Source of the DNA: Whalleya microplaca
Taxonomy: Eukaryota; Ascomycota; Sordariomycetes; Xylariales; Xylariaceae
Reading direction: 5' to 3'
Assembly (NCBI GenBank): GCA_022497155.1
Contig: MU385712.1
Location: 1,053,765-1,117,764 of the forward strand
DNA length: 64,000 nucleotides
The notes under the pieces were generated by a model, which saw only the letters and a list, made by a program, of their open reading frames with translations, was not told the DNA's origin and did no database searches. Both the position numbers and the translations under genes were made by a program. Within the stretch, counting starts at the first letter, position 1, and every line of letters begins with the position of its first letter. This document shows positions 22,739-32,035 of this stretch, piece after piece.

Positions 22739-23131
22739 ATGTCGAGCACCAGTAGCAACTTCGACAACGCTCGGAACGATGCCAGAAGCAACTTCAACGA
22801 GACAGAGATCACTATGACCAAAGGGTGGATGATCGGCATCATCCTCATCGTCGTGGCCCTCATCGTCGTCATATGTCTCGCCTTCGTCGTATACGAGCGA
22901 GATGACAAGAGGCGGCGCGAGAGGATGGCGCAATTAGAGCTGAAGCCCAACGACGAGGCGTATGGCTACCAAGGACAGCAGTCTGGATATACGCAGACAC
23001 ACGAAATTGCGAATACGGATGTAGGGCCTAGAGAATTGTCGAACAATGAGATTGCACGGGAGTCCAAGCCACCGAGTGAGCAGCCGCGGTATGAGATGAG
23101 TGGGAAAGATGCTCGGAGTGAGCTGCCTTAG
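22739..23131 (+). CDS. Small single-pass membrane protein
   Basis: 130 aa, single exon, with a good start context (CACACCATGT). Residues about 1-28 are polar and Asn/Ser-rich with an NET glycosylation site. Residues about 30-52 (WMIGIILIVVALIVVICLAF) are one membrane helix, followed by a basic stop-transfer patch (ERDDKRRRER). The C-terminal 75 residues are hydrophilic and probably disordered, with YGYQGQQSGY. The charge pattern predicts outside N-terminus, cytosolic C-terminus. No family is recognised. It lies between two secreted PNGase A genes on the same strand, which may be chance. The frame and membrane helix make it likely a real gene. Confidence 0.65.
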   Translation: MSSTSSNFDNARNDARSNFNETEITMTKGWMIGIILIVVALIVVICLAFVVYERDDKRRRERMAQLELKPNDEAYGYQGQQSGYTQTHEIANTDVGPRELSNNEIARESKPPSEQPRYEMSGKDARSELP

Positions 23132-23459
23132 GGCAGTAGTCAAAACTCAACTCAGGCAGGATGAGACACAGAACTTCAATCCAAAAAAAAGAGAATATTT
23201 GAGTCTATTACCTCGTCGCGTACATGCGGCTCTGTCTTCCCAGTTATGTGCTCACTTGTATCATGATGGTGCGGGGACTCGGCCGGCATCCGATCTACGA
23301 TAAGATGCCGGTGCTCCCTCTCCGCACGCGATGCTACATTCTATGTTGGGACTAATAGGTATGTTCGTTATCTGGCGAGAACTACTCCGAGCCTTGTGCC
23401 TATCGCGAAGCCATGTGTAATTTCACATCTAAAAGTTGTGATCCAACCTCCATTCCAAG
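23132..23459. other. Intergenic, no gene seen
   Basis: A short spacer between the small membrane protein and the second PNGase A gene, holding an A-rich run near 23,182 and probably the second gene's promoter. No frame or repeat stands out. Confidence 0.55.
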
Positions 23460-25226
23460 ATGAAGATCAGGTTTGTTCTCGCGCTAATCTGGTGCTCCGT
23501 CGCCCGGAGCGCACTCGAGGTCTTCCAGGCCGCACCGCCACCTCGATTAGATTTAGACGAGCCAGCGTGCCGGCAGACCTTATTTTCGCATGACTTCGGC
23601 AATAGCTACGGAGCCCCGTATGTCGGGCCATATGCCCCACCGGCCAACTGCACCTTTACTGGCGTGGTCTTCAATCTCAGCGTTATCTCCAGCGGTCGAC
23701 AGTACGATAGGCTAGCGACGCTATGGCTAGACAATATCGAGGTCTGGAGAATGTCCACAGCGATGCCGACGCAGGGCGGCATTCACTGGTCATTCCAGAA
23801 GGATATGACGGTGTGGCACTCGCTGTTGCGTAGCAGCCAGAAGATCATCTTCGATCTCGGTAATGTCGTTGATGGGGATCGGTACACCGGGTTCTTCAAC
23901 GTCACCATGGAGGCCCTGTACTTCAATGACGATTACGAGCCCGGCTTCCACCCCGCAGAACAAATCTATCCTATCTCGACGCTCTCGTCGGTAAATGACA
24001 CCACTTCGCTGTTCTCCCTTCCAGGTGACAGCGGCTCGGTCAGCTTGACTTTGCCGAGAAACGTCAAGACCGCAGTCGTCTCGATCATGGCCTCCGGTAA
24101 TGGCGCCGAGGAGTTCTGGTTCACGAACGTGCCGACCGAGTACGTCAACACGTTCCCGAGCAACGAGGGCTGGCTGTACGGCTACAGTCCATTCCGCGAG
24201 GTACAGCTCCTCATCGACGGCGAGGTCGCAGGCGTGTCCTGGCCATTCCCGATCCTGTTTACAGGTGGCGTCGACCCCGGTGCGTGGCGACCGATTGTCG
24301 GCATCGATGCCTTCGAGCTGCCTTCGTTCGAGATTGACTTAACGCCCTGGCTTGGACTATTGACGGATGGTCAGGAGCACATCTTTCAGTTGCAGGTTGT
24401 GGGCTACGATGCCTCGGCCCAAGACGAGGTAGGTCCCATCGGCGAGAATTGGTGGGTTTCCGGATCCGTGTTCGTCTGGCTTGACGAAGCAGTAGAGCAG
24501 GCCACTGCACGAGACTTCATAAGGACTGTTTCACCCCCATCATTTGATTTCCACCCCGTCGTTGGCACTACAATCTTGGAGAATGGGACAGCGACGAATA
24601 CCTCTTTCTACTTTGCCCTCACGGCCAGCCGAACTCTGACGATATCCTCAACGCTTCTGAGTGGGGATGCACTTCGCGAGGTAGCCTGGACACAGAATCT
24701 TTCCTTCTCCAACATCCAGAACATGACGGATGAGGCCTTCAACCAGTCGCTGTCCATGGTCACATCAGGAAGCCACTCAGGTTCAGCCTCTGACATCGTC
24801 TCGCGCTATTCATACCCCTTGAACCTCTTCAGCGCGTACGTCGTTAACTCCTCGGGAGCGACTACGAACCCGGGCTCTGTCTTCTGCATGGCCGATCGGA
24901 GCAAGCTGGTGGATGGTATCTCTGCCCTCCCCTTCCTGAGCGGGATATCATCGGGCTCGGAAAGCCTCAAGACTAGACAGAATGTCACCTCGAGCTATCA
25001 CTGGAACCAGACGATCGTGGAGGGCACCGAGGGGCTCGATACCATGGATGGAGAAGTATGGCTGTCGTACTCAGGCAGTGGTGCAAGTAAACATGGAGTG
25101 GAAGCGTACCACCGATATGCCAGGGAGAAGAACGATACAATACTGGCAGATGAGCAGGGTGGGAGTGAAATACCCGTTCCCGGCACAGTACCTCTTCCAT
25201 TCGTTGAAGGAGAGCCGATGGTCTAG
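23460..25226 (+). CDS. PNGase A family glycopeptidase, second copy
   Basis: 588 aa with no intron. The start ATG at 23,460 opens a signal peptide (MKIRFVLALIWCSVARSA, cleavage near residue 18). Family blocks: FGNSYGAPYVGPYAPPANC, VISSGRQYDR, NIEVWRMSTAMPTQGGIHW, QKDMT, GYSPFREVQLLIDGEVAG, VSWPFPILFTGG, IVGIDAFELPSFEIDLTPW. It matches the gene at 19.9-22.0 kb block for block, so the two are paralogs from a tandem duplication. The intron positions of the first gene are absent here, which fits an old duplication or intron loss. The predicted role is removal of N-glycans from secreted or scavenged glycopeptides. Confidence 0.92.
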   Translation: MKIRFVLALIWCSVARSALEVFQAAPPPRLDLDEPACRQTLFSHDFGNSYGAPYVGPYAPPANCTFTGVVFNLSVISSGRQYDRLATLWLDNIEVWRMSTAMPTQGGIHWSFQKDMTVWHSLLRSSQKIIFDLGNVVDGDRYTGFFNVTMEALYFNDDYEPGFHPAEQIYPISTLSSVNDTTSLFSLPGDSGSVSLTLPRNVKTAVVSIMASGNGAEEFWFTNVPTEYVNTFPSNEGWLYGYSPFREVQLLIDGEVAGVSWPFPILFTGGVDPGAWRPIVGIDAFELPSFEIDLTPWLGLLTDGQEHIFQLQVVGYDASAQDEVGPIGENWWVSGSVFVWLDEAVEQATARDFIRTVSPPSFDFHPVVGTTILENGTATNTSFYFALTASRTLTISSTLLSGDALREVAWTQNLSFSNIQNMTDEAFNQSLSMVTSGSHSGSASDIVSRYSYPLNLFSAYVVNSSGATTNPGSVFCMADRSKLVDGISALPFLSGISSGSESLKTRQNVTSSYHWNQTIVEGTEGLDTMDGEVWLSYSGSGASKHGVEAYHRYAREKNDTILADEQGGSEIPVPGTVPLPFVEGEPMV

Positions 25227-25930
25227 CTTAGAACTCTAGGGTAAGTAGTCTTCAAAGCTACCAAAGCTGTCTAGAGACTCAGGTGCTAGAAACCAAAACA
25301 TCCCATCTGAACAATTAGAGCTGTACCTACGTCTCACTCAAATTCCGCCGCTCTGTAAGCTCTAAGCTAGATATTCTTAGTCTCAGAGAGCGTCATGTAT
25401 GCGATGTGTTGAAATTCCAGAGAGGATATTCGGGTACAGAGTCCAAACTGTTCTGTGGTTAAATAGTACCTCACTGCGCAATCCGGCAATGACATTGACA
25501 ACACCAAGTTACCTACCAAGTACCTAGATAAACATCGAGATGGTGCATGTTCGGATCTTATCTCCCCTTAGCAGTGGTGAATCAGGCAGCCAGCTGCAAG
25601 GCCTTGGATAAGAGTAAAACACACCTTTAGCCTCACAGAAATAGCCAGAGGCGGTTGGAGAAGACATAGTGAAGATTTACAGTAAAATTCATTGATGGCT
25701 GTGAACTAACCTCGTAGAATCAAACGAACATCGCACTGTACCTAGGGCTGCTAGTGTATTTTACAGTACAGTGGGTCCGTGCACACGCCCTTGTGCTCAT
25801 TCTTTTGCTTCATTAGCGATTAGCGGTCATAGGACTGAGCAGTACCACATCCTTCATCGTCATCAACACGATTTCCAATTCCAAGTACGAGGTGATTTTG
25901 ATTAATATAGTAGTAAGCCGAAATCAGAAG
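25227..25930. other. Intergenic, no gene seen
   Basis: Terminator of the second PNGase A gene and promoter of the Atl1-like gene, both on the plus strand. No frame of interest and no repeat was seen. Confidence 0.55.
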
Positions 25931-26438
25931 ATGCCAAGATCAGATGAGGCTGAGGCGTTCTTCCTCTGTGTCTGCATCGCAGTGCAGGAGATCCCCTACG
26001 GCAAAGTCACCACGTACGGACACATCGGAAAGCTTGTTGGAACGCGTAGGCCTCTACTCTGTATTTGCGATCATATATAGCTAAGTTCTAACCTATACAC
26101 AGCACAGCGGGCCCGCCAAGTCGGTATCTGTATGAAGCACCTTCCACAGAATGCCGACGCGCGCTTTAATCATGAGAATGTGCCCTGGCAGCGGGTCATC
26201 AACCAGAAAGGCACCATATCTCCTAGGTTGGTGATATGCGTTAGGTAAAGTAGGAGAATCACGTTAATAAACATATAGGTCACAGCCCTCTGGGGCACGC
26301 GATCAAGCTGCTGCTCTGCGAGCAGAGGGGGTTACGGTTACGACTGGCGCCCTTGGGGAGTTCATGGTAGACTTCGCATCATTTGGCTGGTTTCCCGACG
26401 TATTACCCTCTGAGGAGGCAGAGGATGAGAGCGAGTAA
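25931..26438 (+). CDS. Alkyltransferase-like (Atl1-type) DNA-lesion-binding protein
   Basis: Three exons (25,931-26,045; 26,103-26,226; 26,279-26,438) give 132 aa, in frame at both joins. It reads as the MGMT C-terminal fold: EIPYGKVTTYGHIGKLVGTP (19-38), RARQVGICMKHLP (41-53), then VPWQRVINQKGTIS (65-78). In O6-alkylguanine transferases the last motif is PCHRV with the acceptor Cys; here Trp67 stands in its place. That is the hallmark of Atl proteins such as fission yeast Atl1, which flip out O6-alkylguanine and hand it to nucleotide excision repair rather than remove the alkyl group. Length fits the family. The second donor (GTTGGT) is weak. Confidence 0.9.
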
Positions 26439-26956
26439 CCGATACCTCCTGCACTTGGAAGAACTGAGTGGATGAGAACCCTCTGTATCTACACGCATGC
26501 CGCAAGAAATATGTGACAGGGGTTCGTACTACGATACCAGTAAAATCGAACGGAATGGAGACGGCTGATTATAGTCGGTCCATGATGAGCAGCATATCAG
26601 AGGTAATGATCTACCACTACAGTCACATTTCGTGGCTCTCGAAGATGCCTGGGGACGACAGTACCATGTTAGCGGTAGCCACCAAACGGAGTACAGAAGG
26701 CGAGCGTAAAGTAAAAGGTATCAGATAGCGGTTGGACATAAGTGATTCCACATTGAATTCAGTACAGGTCTGTGAATTATGTGCTTTCATCATAAAAGGA
26801 CAATAGTGAAAAAGAGGAAAGATCGGAAACGTACCAGGGGAGCAAAAGTCAGTTAGGAGCAGTTCCAAGCCCATTGGCATCGAGAAGGTCATTGTAGTCC
26901 CCATAACGACGCCATAGCTTAAGTGAGCATTGCTAATATGGAGCTGCATCACTAGT
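26439..26956. other. Convergent intergenic region, no gene seen
   Basis: Shared 3' flank of two converging genes. One longer minus-strand frame overlaps here, but its product is low-complexity and it overlaps the 3' end of the phosphatase gene in another frame, so it was not called. Confidence 0.55.
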
Positions 26957-27922
26957 TTAATCTTGCACCTCTTCAAGCTTTCGCTTCTTCGAGGCTGGCT
27001 TGAAAAACGAGTCCATGGTTCGCTGTCGTGAATCATACTTAACGCTGCCAATACCACCTTTGGTCTTTTTGAGACCCTGGAGATGATCAAGATTGTTGGT
27101 AAAATCAACAGTCATGCTTGATATTCTGGGGTGGGGAGGGACATTCGTGTCCAAGCAACTCTGTGGTTCCTTGAATGTCTCGAGGGCCGTACTATGGCTA
27201 TGGCCTGAGATGTCCAATGCCGATCGGCTTTCGTCCAACTCAAGCCGAGCTTGAAGGACGCCTGTATTGCTCCATGCAGCGAAGACTTCAGATCCGCCGT
27301 CCTGCCGCCCGCTCTGTGGCGAATTTCTCTTAGCAGGAAATCGACCGACCAGCGCGCTAAGCAGAACATTGAGAATTATACCATGGGCTACCACGACGAC
27401 AGTGATGTTTTCCGACACATGCTTGTCGATAATCGGATTTAAGTGGACGTCGAGGAACTGGTCAATCCGAATCTTCATAGCCTCACGGCTTTCCGAGTCT
27501 GATTGAGCAGTACTAACGATGTTGTTCCCCGCCTTCGCGCCATATTTCTTGCCCTCAGAAGACCCAAAATCTTTCTCTCGTAACTCGGCAAGTCTAGTGA
27601 CTTCTACAGGCGCCCGACTATCAAATCCCTCGGAAGACAGAGATGGTTGGGCACTTGCGATGGCTTCGGCTGTGTGGAAGGCCCTTTGCAGGTTGGAGGT
27701 GAACATGAACCTGAGCAGGCCTATTTCATCTCGACGTGTCGCGAGGTGGGATCCCAGCCTCCTTGCCTGGAGAACGCCATGGCTTGTCAAAGGCGAGTCG
27801 CGAGAGCCTGCACTGGGGAGAGTAAGGAGTTGTCGCGGTCTCAGTGAAGAGGTTGGAACTGCTTACTACAGGCCAGCAACATTATCAACCGACTCGCCAT
27901 GTCGGATAAGCAGAAGATGCAT
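26957..27922 (-). CDS. Histidine phosphatase with C-terminal PIP-box-like motif
   Basis: Two exons (27,922-27,867 and 27,812-26,957) give 303 aa. Exon 1 supplies the catalytic motif: MHLLLIRHGESVDNVAG, with His8 the phospho-acceptor; the join then reads LYAGSRDSPLTSHGVLQA. The second catalytic His is in VVVVAHG (His162). This is the phosphoglycerate-mutase-like superfamily; the substrate is unknown and it need not act on phosphoglycerate. The tail is unusual: QRTMDSFF at 282-289 fits the PCNA-interacting consensus Qxx[ILM]xx[FY][FY] exactly and is followed by KKRK, a likely nuclear signal. It converges on the Atl1-like gene. The tail suggests a nuclear protein linked to replication or repair (inference). 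Confidence 0.87.
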
Positions 27923-28180
27923 TGCTGAAGGTCATCTTCGGACAACGCCGAAACGAGGTCTCAATTGTTGGCTTGGGGATTCAAGAAGTAGGTGGAAAAG
28001 TTTGCAAGAAAAGAAGAAACAATTGTACGGATACGGAAGTAAATAATAAATATTCCTATTCCGATATTTATCCGATATCTGGTCCCGTTTTTAGCATAAC
28101 CCCATCTGTCCCTATTTGCCATAGCTGCATAGATTCGGCAACAAGCTCTTCAAGGAAAGAAACATACACATAAGGATTAG

Positions 28181-28353
28181 TATCACAGTTACAGTGTGTG
28201 CAATGATCATTTAGGTGCTGCCGTGATCACTCTAGTAAAATTGTGTAAAGATCTAAGATCCGAAGGATCTTCTAGTTACAGAAGATCTCTTCAATACTTG
28301 CTCCGAGATCCATAGGCTTAAAAGAGATCTTTAATACCCCTATTATCGTGACA
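28181..28353 (-). mobile_element. Solo LTR of the copia family with target-site duplication
   Basis: This 173-bp segment aligns end to end with the copia LTR at 14,902-15,094 and is far less mutated. In element sense it runs from TGTCACGATAATAGGGG to GTAACTGTGATA, so the ends are short inverted repeats (TGTCAC/GTGATA). It is flanked on both sides by the 5-bp direct repeat ATTAG (28,176-28,180 and 28,354-28,358). No internal sequence follows, so it is a solo LTR left by recombination between two LTRs. Confidence 0.9.
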
Positions 28354-28644
28354 ATTAGCTAGATCTCAAGCTTCACATAATTTTGTAGATGTTGAATTGG
28401 AGTTATCTCAGCAAGAATGGATTAATGCCATTCGGACATTACCAAGCTCTGTGTTGTGACTCCATCTAACTCTTCATAGCTATCAAATAGATTTATTCTT
28501 AAGAAGTAGCAACGAGAAGGATGCATGAAGTTTATCAACTTATATGTGCTATATCGTTCTGCAATTTTTTCAATATGCCTATTTAAGGAGTCAAACAGAG
28601 GGCTCAAAAATATGATTAGCCCTTCAGTACTACATTAGAGCCTT
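28354..28644. other. Spacer between solo LTR and CENP-C-like gene
   Basis: Downstream flank of the minus-strand cupin gene. No frame of note. Confidence 0.5.
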
Positions 28645-29418
28645 TCAGGCTACGGGATGTTCGATATTGGCAAATTCATCGTCCAACTGGCTGGAGGTAT
28701 TTGATTTACGGTCGCCCATTTCTGCATGGGTGTCGTAAGTTAAAGCAAAGAAAATCTGTGACAGAGTTTCGCCTTTATTTTCAATGTCGTAAAAATTTCC
28801 TCGAGTCAATCAGCAACTGCCCCCTGTAATGAATGGAGATCCTACCTCTAGGTACAAGCCGGACACCACCCTCCCGGATCTCGAAGGTTCGAGAGGCAAC
28901 GGTAACTTCTACCTTGCCAGAATGCATAAAGAACACCAACTCCATCTTCCTAGTGTTCTTTGTCCTTTTTCTTGAGCCCGGCGGCATGTGCATAACTCCT
29001 GCGCCGAAAAAGGACAATATGAGCTCTTCAGCAAATCGCCACCCTTCGACTTCACTCAACTGTATAGCTTCTGATGGAATGGCTACTACTCGCTGTTCAA
29101 CTCCGACCTCCTTCTCGTTGGTTGCATAACTGTCCTTATAATGTAGCTCCCAGGTAAGACATTCGCAGGAAATTTTCTGCTCTTTATTTTCCCTTCTCAT
29201 CTTTCACTCTCGTTATTATCTCACACCCCCGACTTGGAAACCCCAGTTTGTATGCCATTACTGTTCGTGGCGAGCCTAGTTTGTGCTAATCTAAGGGTAT
29301 TGACCTGGACCAGTAGGTCGGTAACCTGGGATTCAAGTTCTGAGATACGAACTCGATCTGAAGATAATGTATTGGTATCGACATGCCGGACGGGGCCATC
29401 AACTCCAGTATAATCCAT
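28645..29418 (-). CDS. Stand-alone CENP-C/Mif2 cupin-domain protein
   Basis: Best model: three exons, 29,418-29,227, 29,179-28,846 and 28,799-28,645, 226 aa. The second intron (46 bp, GTAGGA...CTCGAG) is well supported: removing it turns a divergent tail into VPRGNFYDIENKGETLSQIF, the conserved CENP-C cupin ending. Before it come WRFAEELILSFFGAGVMHMP, PPGSRKRTKNTRKMELVFF and HSGKVEVTV, all typical of the dimerising Mif2/CENP-C cupin. The first intron (47 bp) is a guess; translation could instead start at 29,200 (169 aa). Exon 1 carries a leucine-rich coiled coil (ISELESQVTDLLVQVNTL). CENP-C is normally 500-700 aa with a CENP-C motif that binds CENP-A nucleosomes; no such motif fits here. It looks like a partial paralog. 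Confidence 0.8.
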
Positions 29419-30119
29419 GGTCTCAGAAGGATGAAAAGAGAAAATCTATCAAATAAGATTAAAGAAGAAAACGAATGATACAACATTTAATTCCAAATAT
29501 CTTACAACAATTGCTCTGCATTTGGTATCTCACAGGTGGTGTGGGTATCAGATCAGCGAAGTGTGAAGTGTCTAATTGCTTACTCTGGGTGAAGACGTGG
29601 CAGTTCCGTATCGCCAGTAGTGCATATCCGTCAAACTGTGCAGATATATCATTCGTGGGCACCTCGAAAGTCTGACAGCACCAACTACATATCCTTCCAA
29701 ATGCGCTTGGGCTATAGTCGGCCAGCAAGATGCCGCCGAGCACCTTGCTTGCGCGTTCCGTGATTTATGGCCTATAGAGCCCATTCAGGCATCTATGTTT
29801 GACGTCTGCAACGAGAAAGAGCATTCCTTTCAGGTCGCCTTAAATCCTTTCTTTGGGGGGGGGGGGGGGACGAGCAGCTACCTAGGTAGGTATTTCTAGG
29901 TTTGAGCTTCAAGCAGGTCCCGCCCAACCGCAGCTTAAAAAAAGGAACGATTGGTCTATGGAGAACCTAGTTTACGTGTAGTTGCAGCTCGTTGTCCCCA
30001 CATACAGCCCAACGTTGATTTTACCTTCGTATATAAACGAGTTGTTGATTCTAATCCAGCGGTTATGTTTTTATTCCTCGAGTGCTCCCGTTTATAATCT
30101 TCTTGGGACTGCCCAAGTC
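29419..30119. other. Intergenic with one unassigned small frame
   Basis: A minus-strand frame at 29,459-29,743 (94 aa, with CSWCCQTFEV) is not recognised and has no clear start context. A poly-G run (15 G) lies at 29,855-29,869. The rest is probably the divergent promoter region for the cupin and BTB genes. Confidence 0.45.
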
Positions 30120-31289
30120 ATGCCCCAAAACGTGTGCGAAACATATGACGTGGATCCCGATGGAGATCTTCTTATTATTCTCCCTGTTCTTGATCACCCC
30201 TTTGCTCCTTGGGACTCCGAGAAGCCCAAGGATCTCTCAGAGGTCGATCCAGCTGTAGGTTCAGCCAGCTCCTCTGATGAAGGGAACGCTACGCCCCCAC
30301 ACGATACCGAGGAGGCACTCGATGACTCCTTTGCTACTTTGCACTGCTCAGACCACGCAGAGATTGAAAGCGAAGGTGGTCACGAGGATGTACCAGATGT
30401 TCGATTCAAAGTCTCGTCTAAACACTTGGCGTTAGCATCCCCTCGCTATAGAAAGATGGCGGCGGGACCTTGGTTGGGAGCAACTATTATTCACCCAGAT
30501 GGCTACCATCATTGGGTTCTAGAAGGCTTCGATAAAGGCGCACTTAAGATCCTATTGGATATTATTCACGGAAAGACGCGCAAGGTCCCTCGATCAGTTG
30601 ACCTTGAGATGTTAGCCAAGATTGCGGTCTTGGTAGATGATCTAGAGTGCCATGAGGAAGTTGAGGTCTTTTCTAATATGTGGATAAGAACGCTGAAGAA
30701 ATCACTTCCCAAAGAATATAACAGGGACCTCATTCTTTGGCTTTTAGTTTCATTTGTTTTTGACAAGCCACCACTTTTCAAGTCAATCACCCAGACGGCA
30801 ATATTGTCCAGCGACAACCCTATTCGTACCTTAAATCTTCCTATTCGCGAAATCATAGTCGGTGAGTGATCTTTGCAACTTTATTGATGGGCAGTGAATA
30901 ATAGAGTTTCAGCTAAAATAGACAATCGGAGACAAGAATTGATCGGCCAGCTCTTGGATAATCTTCACAGCCTTTTCGCCAGATTAATTGACGGCGGTAT
31001 TGGATGTCGTTATAGCTGCAACTCGCGTTTGCTCGGCGCCTTAGTTCAACAAATGTATCCACTCCGACTGATATTGCCTCGGCCTCCCAAGCCATTCACC
31101 GGATTCAGCTTCAATGAAACTGCCCAGGCTGTGCGAGAACTTAGAAGTGAGGACCCGGATCCGCATTACGTTATCTGCAGATGTAGCTTGGGGCAATTCC
31201 TCAACTCGGATATTGATGTTTTGGAAAAGACGGCTAAAGGTCTTGACCTAGATGGCGATATGCAGGCCTATCGGGTGACACATGCTTGA
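30120..31289 (+). CDS. BTB/POZ-domain protein (fungal type)
   Basis: Two exons (30,120-30,861; 30,913-31,289) give 372 aa. The intron (GTGAGT...TTTCAG) joins PIREIIV to AKIDNRRQELIGQL in frame. I chose the ATG at 30,120 because the 46 codons upstream have no family likeness. Residues 1-90 are acidic and probably disordered. From about 92 the protein reads VPDVRFKVSSKHLALASPRY, the fungal BTB signature VxFxVSSKHLxLASPxF, followed by a Leu-rich helical part. The C-terminal half (FARLIDGGIGCRYSCNSRLL) has a Cys-rich patch seen in many such fungal proteins. BTB domains mediate dimerisation or bind cullin-3; the role here is unknown. Confidence 0.82.
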
Positions 31290-32035
31290 AGATCATTGTT
31301 TCAAAGTGTAAGGGAGACAACTGCTGTTGAAAACAATGACAGACATATATATTATATCTGATCATCCCATACATTAACTCTAGACACGAACGTGAATCCC
31401 CTTATAACTACTGGCTATCTCATGTCTCGATCATGTTCCGCACCTTTCAGTTCCTTACGGTTCGTTATAGAAGCGTACTTACTACCTATAAATTTCTATA
31501 GTATTCATATGACTAAATTTAGGTTAATTCTAAACCTGTCATAAGCGACCAAAAAGATTACGGTGACTATTCGGGCTTGCATTTGAGGGGTCTCGTTCAC
31601 GAAACTATCTAAATAACAGAATACCCAGTAGGGATCTTACCGACGAGTTGGTGATCTAACTACTCATATCATATTTTCTAGTATTAAGTATTATGATGCA
31701 AGTAACCTTGATGTCCTGATACCATTGTGGGGTGCTGTGTCCTCACAACTACTATACATATTTAGAAATTATCGCTTAGATGGAGATATATCTTCTTAAT
31801 GATGATATCTAGATACTGAAGAGCAATAACACCGAGCTTGCTTATGTACATAAGCACTAGCATTCTTTAGCCTTAGCACCTCTAGGTGGAACAAGTGTTT
31901 ACCCATCGGCCATGTACATAGAACAGGTTCCTATCTAAGTAAGTATTCCGTGCTTAGAATAAACTTCTCAACTTTGTATCCTTCAGCCCAGCTTCGTCTA
32001 CCCACTTGCTTACTGATCGTCAAGTTACATGTCAC
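31290..32035. other. Intergenic, no gene seen
   Basis: Promoter side of the Zn2Cys6 regulator and 3' flank of the BTB gene. AT-rich in parts, without clear repeats or open frames. Confidence 0.55.

Noticed and set aside
24259..24510. Minus-strand frame of 83 codons
   Set aside because: Antisense to the second PNGase A gene, which is intact and conserved.
26623..27108. 161-codon minus-strand frame
   Set aside because: It overlaps the histidine phosphatase 3' end in another frame and its product has no family likeness.
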